NCBI GenBank assembly: GCA_947479995.1
Contig: CANKBT010000009.1
Coordinates: 1 to 23,321, forward strand
DNA length: 23,321 nt
Origin: Frankiaceae bacterium
GTDB lineage: Bacteria > Actinomycetota > Actinomycetes > Mycobacteriales > SCTD01
Reading direction: 5' to 3'
Below are positions 13,771-21,445 of this stretch, piece by piece; the first letter of the stretch is position 1; each line of letters starts with the position of its first letter. Below the pieces are notes generated by a model. That model was not told the DNA's origin, searched no databases, and saw only the letters and a program-made list of their open reading frames with translations. A program made the position numbers and the translations under genes.

Positions 13771-14625
13771 TCAGGCGGCGACCGGCTCGCGCGCCGGCGC
13801 GGTCGCCGCCGGCGCCCAGCCGGGACCGCGCAGCAGGTAGCCGGCGCGGTCGCGCCAGCTGCGCGCCGCGCGCACGTCGCGCGCCAGCGCGGCGAACTCG
13901 CCGTACGCCACCCGCACCGGGTGGAAGGTGCCGATGTCCTTGGTGAGGCCGTAGCGGACCCGCTCGCGCTCGGGCTCGAAGGTGCCGAACAGGCGGTCCC
14001 AGACGATGAGGATGCCGCCGTAGTTGCGGTCGAGGTACTGCGCCTGCGCGCCGTGGTGCGCGCGGTGGTGGCTCGGGGTGTTGAAGACCCACTCGACCGG
14101 CGCCCACAGCCGGTCGACCGCCTCGGTGTGCAGCGTGAACTGGAACAGCAGGTTCCAGGCGATGGCCAGGAAGATCGCCCACGGCGGGAAGAAGGGGGCC
14201 AGCGGCAGCCAGAACAGCGTCGAGGTGAACGGCGACCAGTCCTGGCGCAGCGCGGTCGACAGGTTGTAGTGCTGCGAGCTGTGGTGCACCACGTGGGTCG
14301 CCCACAGCACCCGCACGCGGTGGTGCCCGCGGTGGTAGCCGTAGTAGGCGAGGTCGTCGGCGAAGAAGAGCACGACCCACGACCACCAGGCGTCCAGCGG
14401 CAGGTGGAACGGGCTGAGCACGTGGACGGCGGCGTAGGCCGCGACGGCGACGAGCTTCCAGGCCGCGCCGATGACGAGGTGGCCGACGCCCATGGCCAGC
14501 GAGGTGGCGGTGTCGCGGCGCTCGTAGCCGACGGCCCCCTCGTGGGCCGCGGCGCGCAGCACGACGAGCTCGAGCGCCATCGCCAGGAAGAACACGGGGA
14601 TCGCCCCGAGGATCAGCTGCTCCAC
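13771..14625 (-). CDS. Sterol desaturase/fatty acid hydroxylase family membrane protein, alkylglycerol monooxygenase-like
   Basis: The 284-residue membrane protein has hydrophobic segments near 5-25, 45-70, 80-95 and 133-165. It carries the di-iron histidine clusters HRGHH (98-102), HVVHHSSQHYN (111-121), His166 and HHRAHHG (186-192). NLSTALRQ (121-128), FNTPSHHRAHHG and DRNYGGILIVWDRLFGTF (199-216) closely resemble animal alkylglycerol monooxygenase (AGMO/TMEM195), which cleaves ether lipids; other members hydroxylate or desaturate sterols and fatty acids. The GTG start at 14625 has GAGGAGG 5 bases upstream. A FadR-type operator (14639-14653) overlaps its probable -10 box, and the FadR-like gene lies immediately upstream. 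AGMO in animals needs tetrahydrobiopterin; its redox partner here is unknown. Confidence 0.88.
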   Translation of the reverse strand: MEQLILGAIPVFFLAMALELVVLRAAAHEGAVGYERRDTATSLAMGVGHLVIGAAWKLVAVAAYAAVHVLSPFHLPLDAWWSWVVLFFADDLAYYGYHRGHHRVRVLWATHVVHHSSQHYNLSTALRQDWSPFTSTLFWLPLAPFFPPWAIFLAIAWNLLFQFTLHTEAVDRLWAPVEWVFNTPSHHRAHHGAQAQYLDRNYGGILIVWDRLFGTFEPERERVRYGLTKDIGTFHPVRVAYGEFAALARDVRAARSWRDRAGYLLRGPGWAPAATAPAREPVAA

Positions 14626-14638
14626 TGGTGCCTCCTCA

Positions 14639-14653
14639 ACTGGTTGGACCAGT
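14639..14653. promoter_or_regulatory. FadR/GntR-type operator
   Basis: ACTGGT-TGG-ACCAGT is a perfect 6-bp inverted repeat. With one flanking base on each side it matches the E. coli FadR box (AACTGGTCNGACCAGTT, from memory) at all but two positions. It lies between the end of the FadR-like gene and the ribosome site of the hydroxylase. Confidence 0.7.
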
Positions 14654-14679
14654 AGAGCAGGTCAGTCGCGCTCCAGCAA
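14651..14679 (-). promoter_or_regulatory. Probable promoter of the AGMO-like gene
   Basis: TTGCTG (14679-14674), a 17-base spacer and TCTACT (14656-14651) form a sigma70-like pair. The spacer contains the stop codon of the FadR-like gene, and the -10 box overlaps the operator by three bases, so repressor binding would exclude polymerase. Confidence 0.5.
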
Positions 14680-15327
14680 GCCCCTCGCCGCCGCGGTCGC
14701 GCCCTCGGCGTCGCCGTCGCCGACCGCGCGGCCGAGCGCCACGAGCAGCGGCGCGTCGTCCGGCGACGGCACGGTCAGCGCCAGCAGCTCGGGGTGCGTC
14801 GCGAGCGCGAGCACGAGCGAGTTGAGCGAGAGCCGGTAGGCGAGGTTCTGCGCGCCGACGACGACCAGCTCCCACAGCGCGGCGTAGTCGTCGAGCACGT
14901 CCTCGCCGGCCGCCAGGCGGGGCGCGCACGCCGCGGCCCGCGCGGCGACGTCGGCGCGCACGTCCGCGCTCCCCCGCTGCGCGCACCGGCGCGCGGCGTC
15001 GACGCCGATCGACGCGCGCATCTCGACGATGCCGCGCAGCAGGTGCTCGGGCACCGGCCCGTCGGAGGGGTCGACGAGGTCGAGCAGCACCTCGAGCCCC
15101 CCGGTGCGCTCCCAGTCGTGGACGCGCGTGGGGCCGCCCTGGCTGATGGCCACGAGCCCGGCCTGCTGCAGCCGCTTGAGCGCCTCGCGGACGGCGTGGC
15201 GGTTGACGCCGTGCTCCACCGCGAGCGCGCGCTCCGACGGCACCCGGGCGCCGGGCGCCAGCACGCCGGTGAGCACGTCGCGCCGCAGCCGGTCGTGGAC
15301 GCGCTCGGACGCCCGCTCGTCGCTCAC
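14662..15327 (-). CDS. FadR-like GntR family transcriptional regulator with C-terminal FCD-type domain
   Basis: The 221-residue protein has an N-terminal winged helix, VPSERALAVEHGVNRHAVREALKRLQQAGL (about 29-58), with a wing, ISQGGPTRVHDW, followed by GGLEVLLDL. The last two segments resemble the E. coli FadR wing (QHGKPTKV) and linker more than ordinary GntR/FCD proteins, and the C-terminal part is all-helical. FadR binds long-chain acyl-CoA; that ligand is an inference here. The GTG start shares GTGA with the trmB stop (15324-15327), implying coupled translation. A matching operator lies just after its own stop, in front of the AGMO-like gene, which is the probable target. Confidence 0.88.
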   Translation of the reverse strand: MSDERASERVHDRLRRDVLTGVLAPGARVPSERALAVEHGVNRHAVREALKRLQQAGLVAISQGGPTRVHDWERTGGLEVLLDLVDPSDGPVPEHLLRGIVEMRASIGVDAARRCAQRGSADVRADVAARAAACAPRLAAGEDVLDDYAALWELVVVGAQNLAYRLSLNSLVLALATHPELLALTVPSPDDAPLLVALGRAVGDGDAEGATAAARGLLERD

Positions 15328-16013
15328 GCGGCGCGCACCGCCACCAGGTCGTGCGCGGTGCGCCCGGCGTCGCGCCCCTGCTGCTCGAAGCGCGTCACGG
15401 GGCGGCTCGGCGGGCGCTCGCGCGACACCAGCTGCAGCGGGGCGTCGCGCAGCAGCGCCTCGACCTCCTCGGCGTACGGCGGCCAGTCGGTCGCGAACGA
15501 CAGCCGGCCCCCGGGCGCGAGGCGCGCGGCGACGAGCGCGAGGAACTCCGGCGTCAGCAGGCGCCGCTTGGCGTGGCGCGCCTTGGGCCACGGGTCGGGG
15601 AACCACACCCGCACCTCGTCGAGCGACGCCGGCGCCAGCATCGCCTCGAGCAGCACCCGGGCGTCGCCGTCGGCGACCCGCACCCACGTCGTGCCGTCGG
15701 CCTCGAGGCGGCGCAGCAGCGCGGCCAGGCCCGGCGTGTGCACGTCGACGGCGAGCAGGTCGCGCGCCGGGTCGGCGGCGGCGGCCGCCGCGGTCGCCTC
15801 GCCCATGCCGCAGCCGACGTCGAGCACCCGCGGTGCGGACCGGCCGAAGAGCGCGTCGAGGTCGAGCGGCTGGCCCTCGACGCGCACGCCCCAGCGCGGC
15901 CAGAGCCGGGCCAGCGCGTCGGCCTGCCCGGCCGTGAGCCGCCCGCGCCGCACCTTGAAGGTCTGCAGCGGCGCGTGCGGCAGCACGCGCTGCGGCACCG
16001 GCTCGTACGTCAC
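15324..16013 (-). CDS. trmB: tRNA (guanine-N7-)-methyltransferase
   Basis: The 229-residue protein methylates N7 of G46 in the variable loop of tRNAs, using S-adenosylmethionine. The SAM motif RVLDVGCGMGEAT, a second acidic strand DLLAVDVHTPG, VRVADGDARVLL and the TrmB hallmark VWFPDPWPKARHAKRRLL are all present, as is the C-terminal SRPVTRFEQQG (usually P-x-T-K/R-F-E). The GTG at 16013 gives the expected N-terminus leading to FKVRRGRLT; AGGA lies 7 bases upstream. It follows the small lipoprotein by 23 bases and overlaps the FadR-like gene by four. Pairing a tRNA-modification gene with a metabolic regulator is unusual and may only reflect compact gene packing. Confidence 0.95.
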   Translation of the reverse strand: MTYEPVPQRVLPHAPLQTFKVRRGRLTAGQADALARLWPRWGVRVEGQPLDLDALFGRSAPRVLDVGCGMGEATAAAAAADPARDLLAVDVHTPGLAALLRRLEADGTTWVRVADGDARVLLEAMLAPASLDEVRVWFPDPWPKARHAKRRLLTPEFLALVAARLAPGGRLSFATDWPPYAEEVEALLRDAPLQLVSRERPPSRPVTRFEQQGRDAGRTAHDLVAVRAA

Positions 16014-16036
16014 CCGGGCATCCTGCCCGGTGCGGC

Positions 16037-16219
16037 TCAGCTGGCGGGCGTCGGCACGGGGGGCTCGGCGGGCGTGCTGATGCCGGGGCCCTGGCCCGGG
16101 TCCTGGGACGGGTCGTCCTGCTCGGTCTGGTCGCCGTTGTCGACCTGGTCGACGTCGCCCCCGGCGCAGCCGGTGAGCAGGAGCAGGGCCGCGGCACTGG
16201 CGGCGAGAGCGGTGCGCAT
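16037..16219 (-). CDS. Small acidic lipoprotein
   Basis: This 60-residue protein has a short basic N-terminus, a hydrophobic core and a lipobox LLTGC with Cys18, so the mature form would be a lipid-anchored peptide of 43 residues. After the cysteine it is rich in Asp, Gln and Pro (VDQVDNGDQTEQDDPSQDPG) and probably unstructured. I recognise no family. The ATG at 16219 lacks a Shine-Dalgarno sequence; a weak TAGGCG box is 6 bases upstream. It sits between the antiporter and trmB on the same strand. Confidence 0.7.
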   Translation of the reverse strand: MRTALAASAAALLLLTGCAGGDVDQVDNGDQTEQDDPSQDPGQGPGISTPAEPPVPTPAS

Positions 16220-16288
16220 GCTGGGCGCCTACCCCGTCCGCCACCGGCTACCGCGGCGGGACGGCGGCGGTCGACGGGTCCGCGCCCG

Positions 16289-17389
16289 TCACGGGTTGAC
16301 GGCGAGGAACAGGAACGACGCCAGCAGCACGAGGTGGGTCGCACCCTGCAGCCGCGTGGCCCGGCCGGGCACGACGGTGAGGACCCCGACGACCACCGTG
16401 AGCGCGAGCAGCACCAGCTGCGTCGACCCGAGCCCGAGCACGAGCGGCCCGTCGAGGAAGGCGGTCGCGACGGCGATGACGGGGATGGTGAGCCCGATGC
16501 TCGCCATCGCCGAGCCGAGCGCGAGGTTGAGGCTGGTCTGCACCAGCCCGCGGCGGGCGGCGCGCACGGCGGCGAGGGTCTCGGGCAGCAGCACGAGCAG
16601 GGCGATGACCACGCCGACGAAGGACGGCGGGAAGCCGACCGCCTCGACGCCCGCCTCGATCGCCGGCGACTCGACCTTGGCCAGCCCGACGACCGCGACC
16701 AGGGCGAGCACGAGCAGCCCGAGGCTGGCGAGCGCCGTGCGGTCCGACGGCGGGTCGGCGTGGTCGTCCTCGGCGGCGGCGCCCTCGCGCGGCACCGGCA
16801 GGAAGAAGTCGCGGTGGCGGACCGTCTGCGTGACGACGAAGGCGGCGTAGAGCGCGAGCGAGGCGACCGCGGCGAAGGCCAGCTGCGAGGTGGAGAACTC
16901 CGGTCCCGGCTCGCTCGTGGTGAAGGTGGGCAGCACCAGGCTCAGCGTCGCCAGCGTGGCGACGGTCGCGAGCGCCGCGCCGGTGCCCTCGGCGTTGAAG
17001 ACCGCGACGTGGTCGCGGCGCGCGGCGGTGAGCAGCGACAGGCCGAGGATGCCGTTGGTGCAGATCATCACGGCGGCGAAGACGGTGTCGCGCGCCAGCG
17101 ACGCCGTCTCCGGGCCGCCCGAGGCGATGAGCGTGACGATGAGCGCCACCTCGATGACCGTGACGGCGACGGCGAGCACCAGCGAGCCGAACGGCTCCCC
17201 CACGCGGTGCGCGACCACCTCCGCGTGGTGCACCGCCGACAGCACGGCGGCGGCGAGCACGAGCGCGACCACCCCGACGAGGACGGGGTGCAGCTCCCTG
17301 CCCCACACGGCGGCGAGCACGACCACCGCCAGGACCGGCACGGCGGTCGTCCAGGGCAGGCGGCGGCGAGGCGTCGTCGTCGTGTCCAT
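16289..17389 (-). CDS. Ca2+/H+ (or Na+, K+/H+) antiporter, ChaA/CaCA family
   Basis: The 366-residue polytopic membrane protein has about 11 hydrophobic segments in two homologous halves. The first half carries GEPFGSLVLAVAVTVIEVAL with the conserved transport glutamate. The second has LLVLLPETLAAVRAARRG followed by SLNLALGSAMASIGLTIPV, the second alpha-repeat. A hydrophilic acidic loop (EGAAAEDDHADPPSDRT) separates the halves. This is the ChaA-type calcium/cation:proton antiporter pattern; ion choice cannot be read from sequence. The ATG at 17389 lies 29 bases after the methyltransferase stop, with AGGGA 6 bases upstream, so it is probably co-transcribed with the KimA-like permease, which would group cation-transport genes. 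Confidence 0.87.
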   Translation of the reverse strand: MDTTTTPRRRLPWTTAVPVLAVVVLAAVWGRELHPVLVGVVALVLAAAVLSAVHHAEVVAHRVGEPFGSLVLAVAVTVIEVALIVTLIASGGPETASLARDTVFAAVMICTNGILGLSLLTAARRDHVAVFNAEGTGAALATVATLATLSLVLPTFTTSEPGPEFSTSQLAFAAVASLALYAAFVVTQTVRHRDFFLPVPREGAAAEDDHADPPSDRTALASLGLLVLALVAVVGLAKVESPAIEAGVEAVGFPPSFVGVVIALLVLLPETLAAVRAARRGLVQTSLNLALGSAMASIGLTIPVIAVATAFLDGPLVLGLGSTQLVLLALTVVVGVLTVVPGRATRLQGATHLVLLASFLFLAVNP

Positions 17390-17418
17390 GCCCGGTCCCT
17401 GCCCGAGCGGTGGCGCGG

Positions 17419-18684
17419 CTACGCCGTGGCGGGCGGGGCCCACACCCCGAGCAGCTCGACGTGCTCGGTCATCGGGTAGAGGTCGAAGGCCCGCAGCGAC
17501 CGCTGCTCCCAGCCCGCGTCGCGCAGCACCCTCGCGTCGCGGGCGTACGACGCCGGCTCGCACGAGACGTACGCGAGAAGCCGCGGCCGCAGCGCGGCGA
17601 GCGCCGCCGTGACGGCGAGGCCGGCGCCGGCGCGCGGCGGGTCGAGCACGACGAGGTCGACCGGGCCGACGCGCGAGACGAGCTCGGGCGTCACCTCAGC
17701 GGTGCGCACGCCGACGTGCGGCAGGTCGGCGGTGTTGCGCGCGGCGTCGTGGCAGGCCCGCCGGTCGCTCTCGACGGCGAGCACCGAGCCGCCGTCGCCG
17801 GCCACGGCCTCGCCGAGCAGGGCGGCGAACAGCCCGACGCCGGCGTACAGGTCGAGCGCCCGCTCCCCCGCCCGCGGCGCCAGCGCCTCGAGCACGGCGG
17901 TCCCGAGCACCTCGGCGGCGCCGACGTGCACCTGCCAGAAGCCGCCGGCCGCCACCTCGTACGACCGCCCGGCGACCCGGTGCCGCAGGCCGTGCGGCAC
18001 GCGCGCCGGCTGCCCGTCGACGACCGCGCCGGCGTCGACGTCGGGCACCCGCGGCCGGCCCTTGCGCCCGCGCTGCACCGCGACGACGCGCTGGTCGCCG
18101 GTCGAGGTGGTCGCGACCTCGACCTGCTCGGCGGCGAACCAGCGGGCCCGCTCGGCGCCGACCTGCTCGACGCCCGGCGCGGCGATGAGGCAGCGGTCGA
18201 CGGGCTGCAGGTCGTGCGAGCGGTGCTTGCGGTAGCCGGGGCGGCCGTCGTGCGCGACGGCCAGCGTGATGCGGGTGCGCCAGCCGAGCCCGTCGTCGGC
18301 GTCGCGGCCGGTCGGCACCGGCTCGACGGCCACCGGCACCTCGAGGCCCGCCAGCCGCCGCAGCTGCTCGGCGACGAGCTCGGCCTTCATCGCGCGCTGG
18401 CGGTCGAGGCCGACGTGCTGCCAGTCGCAGCCGCCGCACCGCCCCGGCCCGGCGTACGGGCAGGGTGGCGCGACGCGGTCGGGCGAGGCCTCGAGCACCT
18501 CGACGGCGTCGGCCCGCAGGAAGTGCGTGGTCTGCGAGGTGACCTCGACCCGCACCCGCTCGCCCGGGGCGGCGTGCCGGACGAACACGACCCGGCCGTC
18601 GGGCGCCCGCCCGACGCAGGCGCCGCCGGCGGCCGCGCCGCCGACCTCCACCTCGAAGGAGGCGGGCCCGCTCGCGTCGCTCAC
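17419..18684 (-). CDS. 23S rRNA (uracil-C5)-methyltransferase, RlmD/TrmA-like with TRAM domain
   Basis: The 421-residue protein has an N-terminal TRAM-like RNA-binding region (about 5-62). Four cysteines follow in iron-sulfur arrangement: Cys75, Cys83, Cys86 and Cys165. The 79-residue gap from Cys86 to Cys165 equals that of E. coli RlmD. SAM-binding ALDLYAGVGLFAALL, LVVLDPPRAG, the nucleophile YVSCEPASYARD (Cys375) and the general base in YPMTEHVE (Glu410) complete an active m5U methyltransferase. The actinobacterial orthologue next to the APC permease (Rv2689c) is usually annotated as an rRNA methyltransferase; the target uridine is not shown by sequence. Its GTG overlaps the permease stop by four bases. 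Confidence 0.93.
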   Translation of the reverse strand: MSDASGPASFEVEVGGAAAGGACVGRAPDGRVVFVRHAAPGERVRVEVTSQTTHFLRADAVEVLEASPDRVAPPCPYAGPGRCGGCDWQHVGLDRQRAMKAELVAEQLRRLAGLEVPVAVEPVPTGRDADDGLGWRTRITLAVAHDGRPGYRKHRSHDLQPVDRCLIAAPGVEQVGAERARWFAAEQVEVATTSTGDQRVVAVQRGRKGRPRVPDVDAGAVVDGQPARVPHGLRHRVAGRSYEVAAGGFWQVHVGAAEVLGTAVLEALAPRAGERALDLYAGVGLFAALLGEAVAGDGGSVLAVESDRRACHDAARNTADLPHVGVRTAEVTPELVSRVGPVDLVVLDPPRAGAGLAVTAALAALRPRLLAYVSCEPASYARDARVLRDAGWEQRSLRAFDLYPMTEHVELLGVWAPPATA

Positions 18685-20672
18685 ACCCCGGTCGGGCGCC
18701 GGGCGCTGCCCGGTGCCGACCCCTCGTCGCTCGGGCCGCGCCCGACCGAGCTGCGCAGCTGGTACGGCACCGAGGTCACCATGACGTTGGGCTCGAACAG
18801 CAGGCGGCCCTTGAGGCGCAGGGCGCTCTGGTTGTGCAGCAGCTGCTCCCACCAGTGGCCCACGACGTACTCGGGGATGTAGACGGTGACGACGTCGCGC
18901 GGGCTCTTGAGCGCGATGCCCTTGACGTACGCGATCACCGGCCGGGTGATCTCGCGGTACGGCGACGCGAGGACCGTCAGCGGCACCGACAGCCCGCGCC
19001 GGTCCCACTCGGCCTGCAGCGCCCGCGACTCGTCGTCGTCGACCGCGACCGTGAGCGCCGTGAGGTCGTGCGGGCGGGTGGCCTTCGCGTACGCCAGCGC
19101 GCGCAGCGTCGGCGCGTGGATCTTCGACACGAGCACGACGGCGTGGTTGCGCGAGGGCAGCACGACGGCCTCGTCGTCGGCGACCGCGAGCTCGCGGCTG
19201 ACGTTGGCGTAGTGCCGGTTGATGCTGCGCATGAGCACGTAGAGCACCGGCATGGCGATGAGCACGATCCACGCGCCCTGCGCGAACTTCGTGATCGTCA
19301 CGATGACGAGCACCGTGCCGGTGAGGCTCGCGCCGGCGGCGTTGATGACGCGGCTGCGGCGCACCTGCCGGCGGCGCTCGGCGGTGAGGGCGTCCTCGCG
19401 CAGCAGCCGGTTCCAGTGCCGCACCATGCCGACCTGGCCGAAGGTGAACGACGTGAACACGCCGATGATGTAGAGCTGGATCAGGCGGGTGACGTCGGCC
19501 TCGAAGGCCACGATCATGAGCGTCGCCACGCCGGCGAGCAGCAGCACGCCGTTGCTGTAGACGAGCCGGTCGCCGCGGTTGTGCAGCTGGCGCGGCAGGA
19601 AGCGGTCCTGCGCGAGGATCGAGCCGAGCAGCGGGAAGCCGTTGAAGGCGGTGTTCGCTGCGAGGATGAGGATCGCGGCGGTGGCGATCTGCACGTAGAG
19701 GAAGCCCGGCGAGCCGTCGCCGAAGACCGCCGAGGAGACCTGCGCGATGACGCTGCGCTGCACCTCGTCCTCGCCGAAGCCGACGAACTGCTCCTCGGGG
19801 TGCTCGCTGTAGCGGACGTCGGTGAGCAGCGCGAGGGCGGTGATGCCGACGAACATGCCCATGGCGGCCGTGCCCATCAGCGCCAGCGTCGTCGCCGCGT
19901 TCCTGCTCTTGGGCTTCTTGAACGCCGGCACGCCGTTGGCGATGGCCTCGATGCCGGTGAGCGCCGTGCAGCCCGAGGAGAAGGCGCGCAGCGCGAAGAA
20001 CAGCAGCGCGAAGCCCGCCAGCTCGGCCTGCTCCGGCTCGGCGACGACCTGGTAGCCGGCGCTCTCGGCGCGCGGCGTGTCGCCCGTCGCCGCCTGGAAC
20101 AGCCCCCACCCGACCAGCACGGCGATGCCGAGGATGAAGCCGTACGTCGGGATCGCGAACAGCGTGCCGCTCTCCTTGACGCCGCGCAGGTTCATCGCGA
20201 CGAGGAACAGCACGAAGCCGCAGGCCAGCAGCACGCGGTGGTCGGCGAGGCCGGTGGCCGCGGAGATGATGTTGTCGACGCCGGCGCTCACCGACACCGC
20301 GACCGTGAGCACGTAGTCGACGAGCAGCGCGCTCGCGACGGTGACGCCCGCGGCGGGGCCGATGTTGCGGCTGGCCACCTCGTAGTCGCCGCCGCCGCTC
20401 GGGTAGGCGTGCACCAGCTGGCGGTAGGACAGCACCACCACGGTGAGCAGCACGACGACCGCGGTGGCGAGGTACGGCGTGAGGAACAGGTACGCCGTGC
20501 CCGCGAGGGTGAGGACGACCAGCACCTCCTGCGTCGCGTACGCCACGCTCGAGAGCGGGTCGCTGGCGAAGATCGGGAGGGCGAGCTTCTTCGGGAGCTC
20601 CTGCTCGCTGGCGCGGTCGGAGCGCAGGGCGCGCCCGAGCACGGCCCGCTTCAGCAGGTCAGCGGCAGCCAC
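18681..20672 (-). CDS. KimA-like APC-family potassium transporter
   Basis: The 663-residue protein has about 12 membrane segments and a soluble C-terminal domain (about 480-640). It looks like Bacillus subtilis KimA, a c-di-AMP-inhibited K+/H+ symporter. FASDPLSSVAYATQ (35-48) and LLVDYVLTVAVS (116-127) retain the K+-site residues of KimA as Asp38, Tyr45, Asp119 and Thr123. SSGCTALTGIEAIANGVPAF, ILAANTAFNGFPLL and the late LLHNQSALRLKGRL also match. The GTG at 20672 has TACGCT 7 bases upstream, so the mRNA is probably leaderless, leaving no room for a c-di-AMP riboswitch. It is divergent from ceoB-ceoC and corresponds to Rv2690c. Confidence 0.9.
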   Translation of the reverse strand: MAAADLLKRAVLGRALRSDRASEQELPKKLALPIFASDPLSSVAYATQEVLVVLTLAGTAYLFLTPYLATAVVVLLTVVVLSYRQLVHAYPSGGGDYEVASRNIGPAAGVTVASALLVDYVLTVAVSVSAGVDNIISAATGLADHRVLLACGFVLFLVAMNLRGVKESGTLFAIPTYGFILGIAVLVGWGLFQAATGDTPRAESAGYQVVAEPEQAELAGFALLFFALRAFSSGCTALTGIEAIANGVPAFKKPKSRNAATTLALMGTAAMGMFVGITALALLTDVRYSEHPEEQFVGFGEDEVQRSVIAQVSSAVFGDGSPGFLYVQIATAAILILAANTAFNGFPLLGSILAQDRFLPRQLHNRGDRLVYSNGVLLLAGVATLMIVAFEADVTRLIQLYIIGVFTSFTFGQVGMVRHWNRLLREDALTAERRRQVRRSRVINAAGASLTGTVLVIVTITKFAQGAWIVLIAMPVLYVLMRSINRHYANVSRELAVADDEAVVLPSRNHAVVLVSKIHAPTLRALAYAKATRPHDLTALTVAVDDDESRALQAEWDRRGLSVPLTVLASPYREITRPVIAYVKGIALKSPRDVVTVYIPEYVVGHWWEQLLHNQSALRLKGRLLFEPNVMVTSVPYQLRSSVGRGPSDEGSAPGSARRPTGV

Positions 20673-20679
20673 GGCCGAG

Positions 20680-20685
20680 AGCGTA
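20680..20685 (-). promoter_or_regulatory. -10 box of leaderless KimA-like gene
   Basis: TACGCT on the minus strand ends 7 bases before the GTG start at 20672, with no Shine-Dalgarno sequence between. Confidence 0.5.
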
Positions 20686-20722
20686 GGTCCCGCGGGTGGC
20701 CGGGCGGTGCGGGTGCGGGCGG

Positions 20723-20728
20723 TAGCGT
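20723..20728 (+). promoter_or_regulatory. -10 box of ceoB-ceoC
   Basis: TAGCGT on the plus strand would start transcription near 20735, giving a leader of about 42 bases to the GTG at 20777. GGGGAG at 20766-20771 is the likely ribosome site. Confidence 0.4.
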
Positions 20729-20776
20729 CTCGCGCCGGGTCCCGCCACCGTGGCGCGGACCCCCCGGGGAGCGCGC

Positions 20777-21445
20777 GTGCACGTCGTCATCATGGGCTGC
20801 GGCCGGGTCGGCTCGCAGCTCGCGAAGAGCCTGGAGCGCCGCGAGGGCATGACGGTCGCCGTCATCGACCGCGACGCCGGCGCCTTCCGCCGCCTGCACG
20901 CCGACTTCCGCGGCCAGCGGGTCACGGGCGTCGGGTTCGACCGCGACACGCTCGTCGAGGCGGGCATCGAGGGCGCGTACGCCTTCGCCGCCGTCAGCAG
21001 CGGCGACAACAGCAACATCATCTCGGCGCGGGTCGCCCGCGAGACCTTCGGCGTCGAGAACGTCGTGGCCCGCATCTACGACGCCCGGCGCGCCGAGGTC
21101 TACCAGAAGCTCGGCATCCCGTCGGTGGCCACCGTGCGCTGGACCGCCGACCAGGTGATCCGCCGGATGCTGCCCGAGGGCGTGCTCACCGAGTGGCGCG
21201 ACCCGAGCGGCGCGGTGGTGCTCGCCGAGGTCGCCGTGCACCCCGACTGGGTCGGCCGGCGGCTGTCGGACCTCGAGGGCGCCGCGGGCACGCGGGTGGC
21301 GTTCCTCACCCGCCTCGGCGAGGGCGTGCTGCCCGACCGCCAGACCGTGGTGCAGGAGGGCGACCTCGTGCACGTCGTCATGCGCGAGGAGCAGCGGGCC
21401 GGCGTCGCCGCCGTCTTCGGGGCCGCACCGGAGGCGGGCGCGTGA
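20777..21445 (+). CDS. ceoB: TrkA-family K+ regulatory protein (RCK), first of pair
   Basis: The 222-residue protein has an RCK_N Rossmann domain with the nucleotide motif MGCGRVGSQLAKSLE (about 5-19) and VAVIDRD, then ENVVARIYDARRAEVYQKLG and a C-terminal RCK_C domain (about 135-215) with VGRRLSDLE. Such proteins bind NAD(H) and nucleotides and gate K+ transport. The GTG at 20777 gives the usual MHVVIMGCG N-terminus and has GGGGAG 5 bases upstream; a GTG at 20750 is less likely. The stop overlaps the next gene (GTGA, 21442-21445). It corresponds to Rv2691 (ceoB) and is divergent from the KimA-like permease, the likely partner. Confidence 0.93.
   Translation: MHVVIMGCGRVGSQLAKSLERREGMTVAVIDRDAGAFRRLHADFRGQRVTGVGFDRDTLVEAGIEGAYAFAAVSSGDNSNIISARVARETFGVENVVARIYDARRAEVYQKLGIPSVATVRWTADQVIRRMLPEGVLTEWRDPSGAVVLAEVAVHPDWVGRRLSDLEGAAGTRVAFLTRLGEGVLPDRQTVVQEGDLVHVVMREEQRAGVAAVFGAAPEAGA

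Noticed and set aside
13761..13778. Small hairpin (CCGCC/GGCGG) between the PPOX and hydroxylase genes
   Set aside because: A 5-bp GC stem with an 8-base loop is too weak and too common in this DNA to call a terminator.
20673..20776. Possible c-di-AMP (ydaO-type) riboswitch before the K+ genes
   Set aside because: The permease mRNA appears leaderless and the ceoB leader is only about 42 bases, too short for this class.
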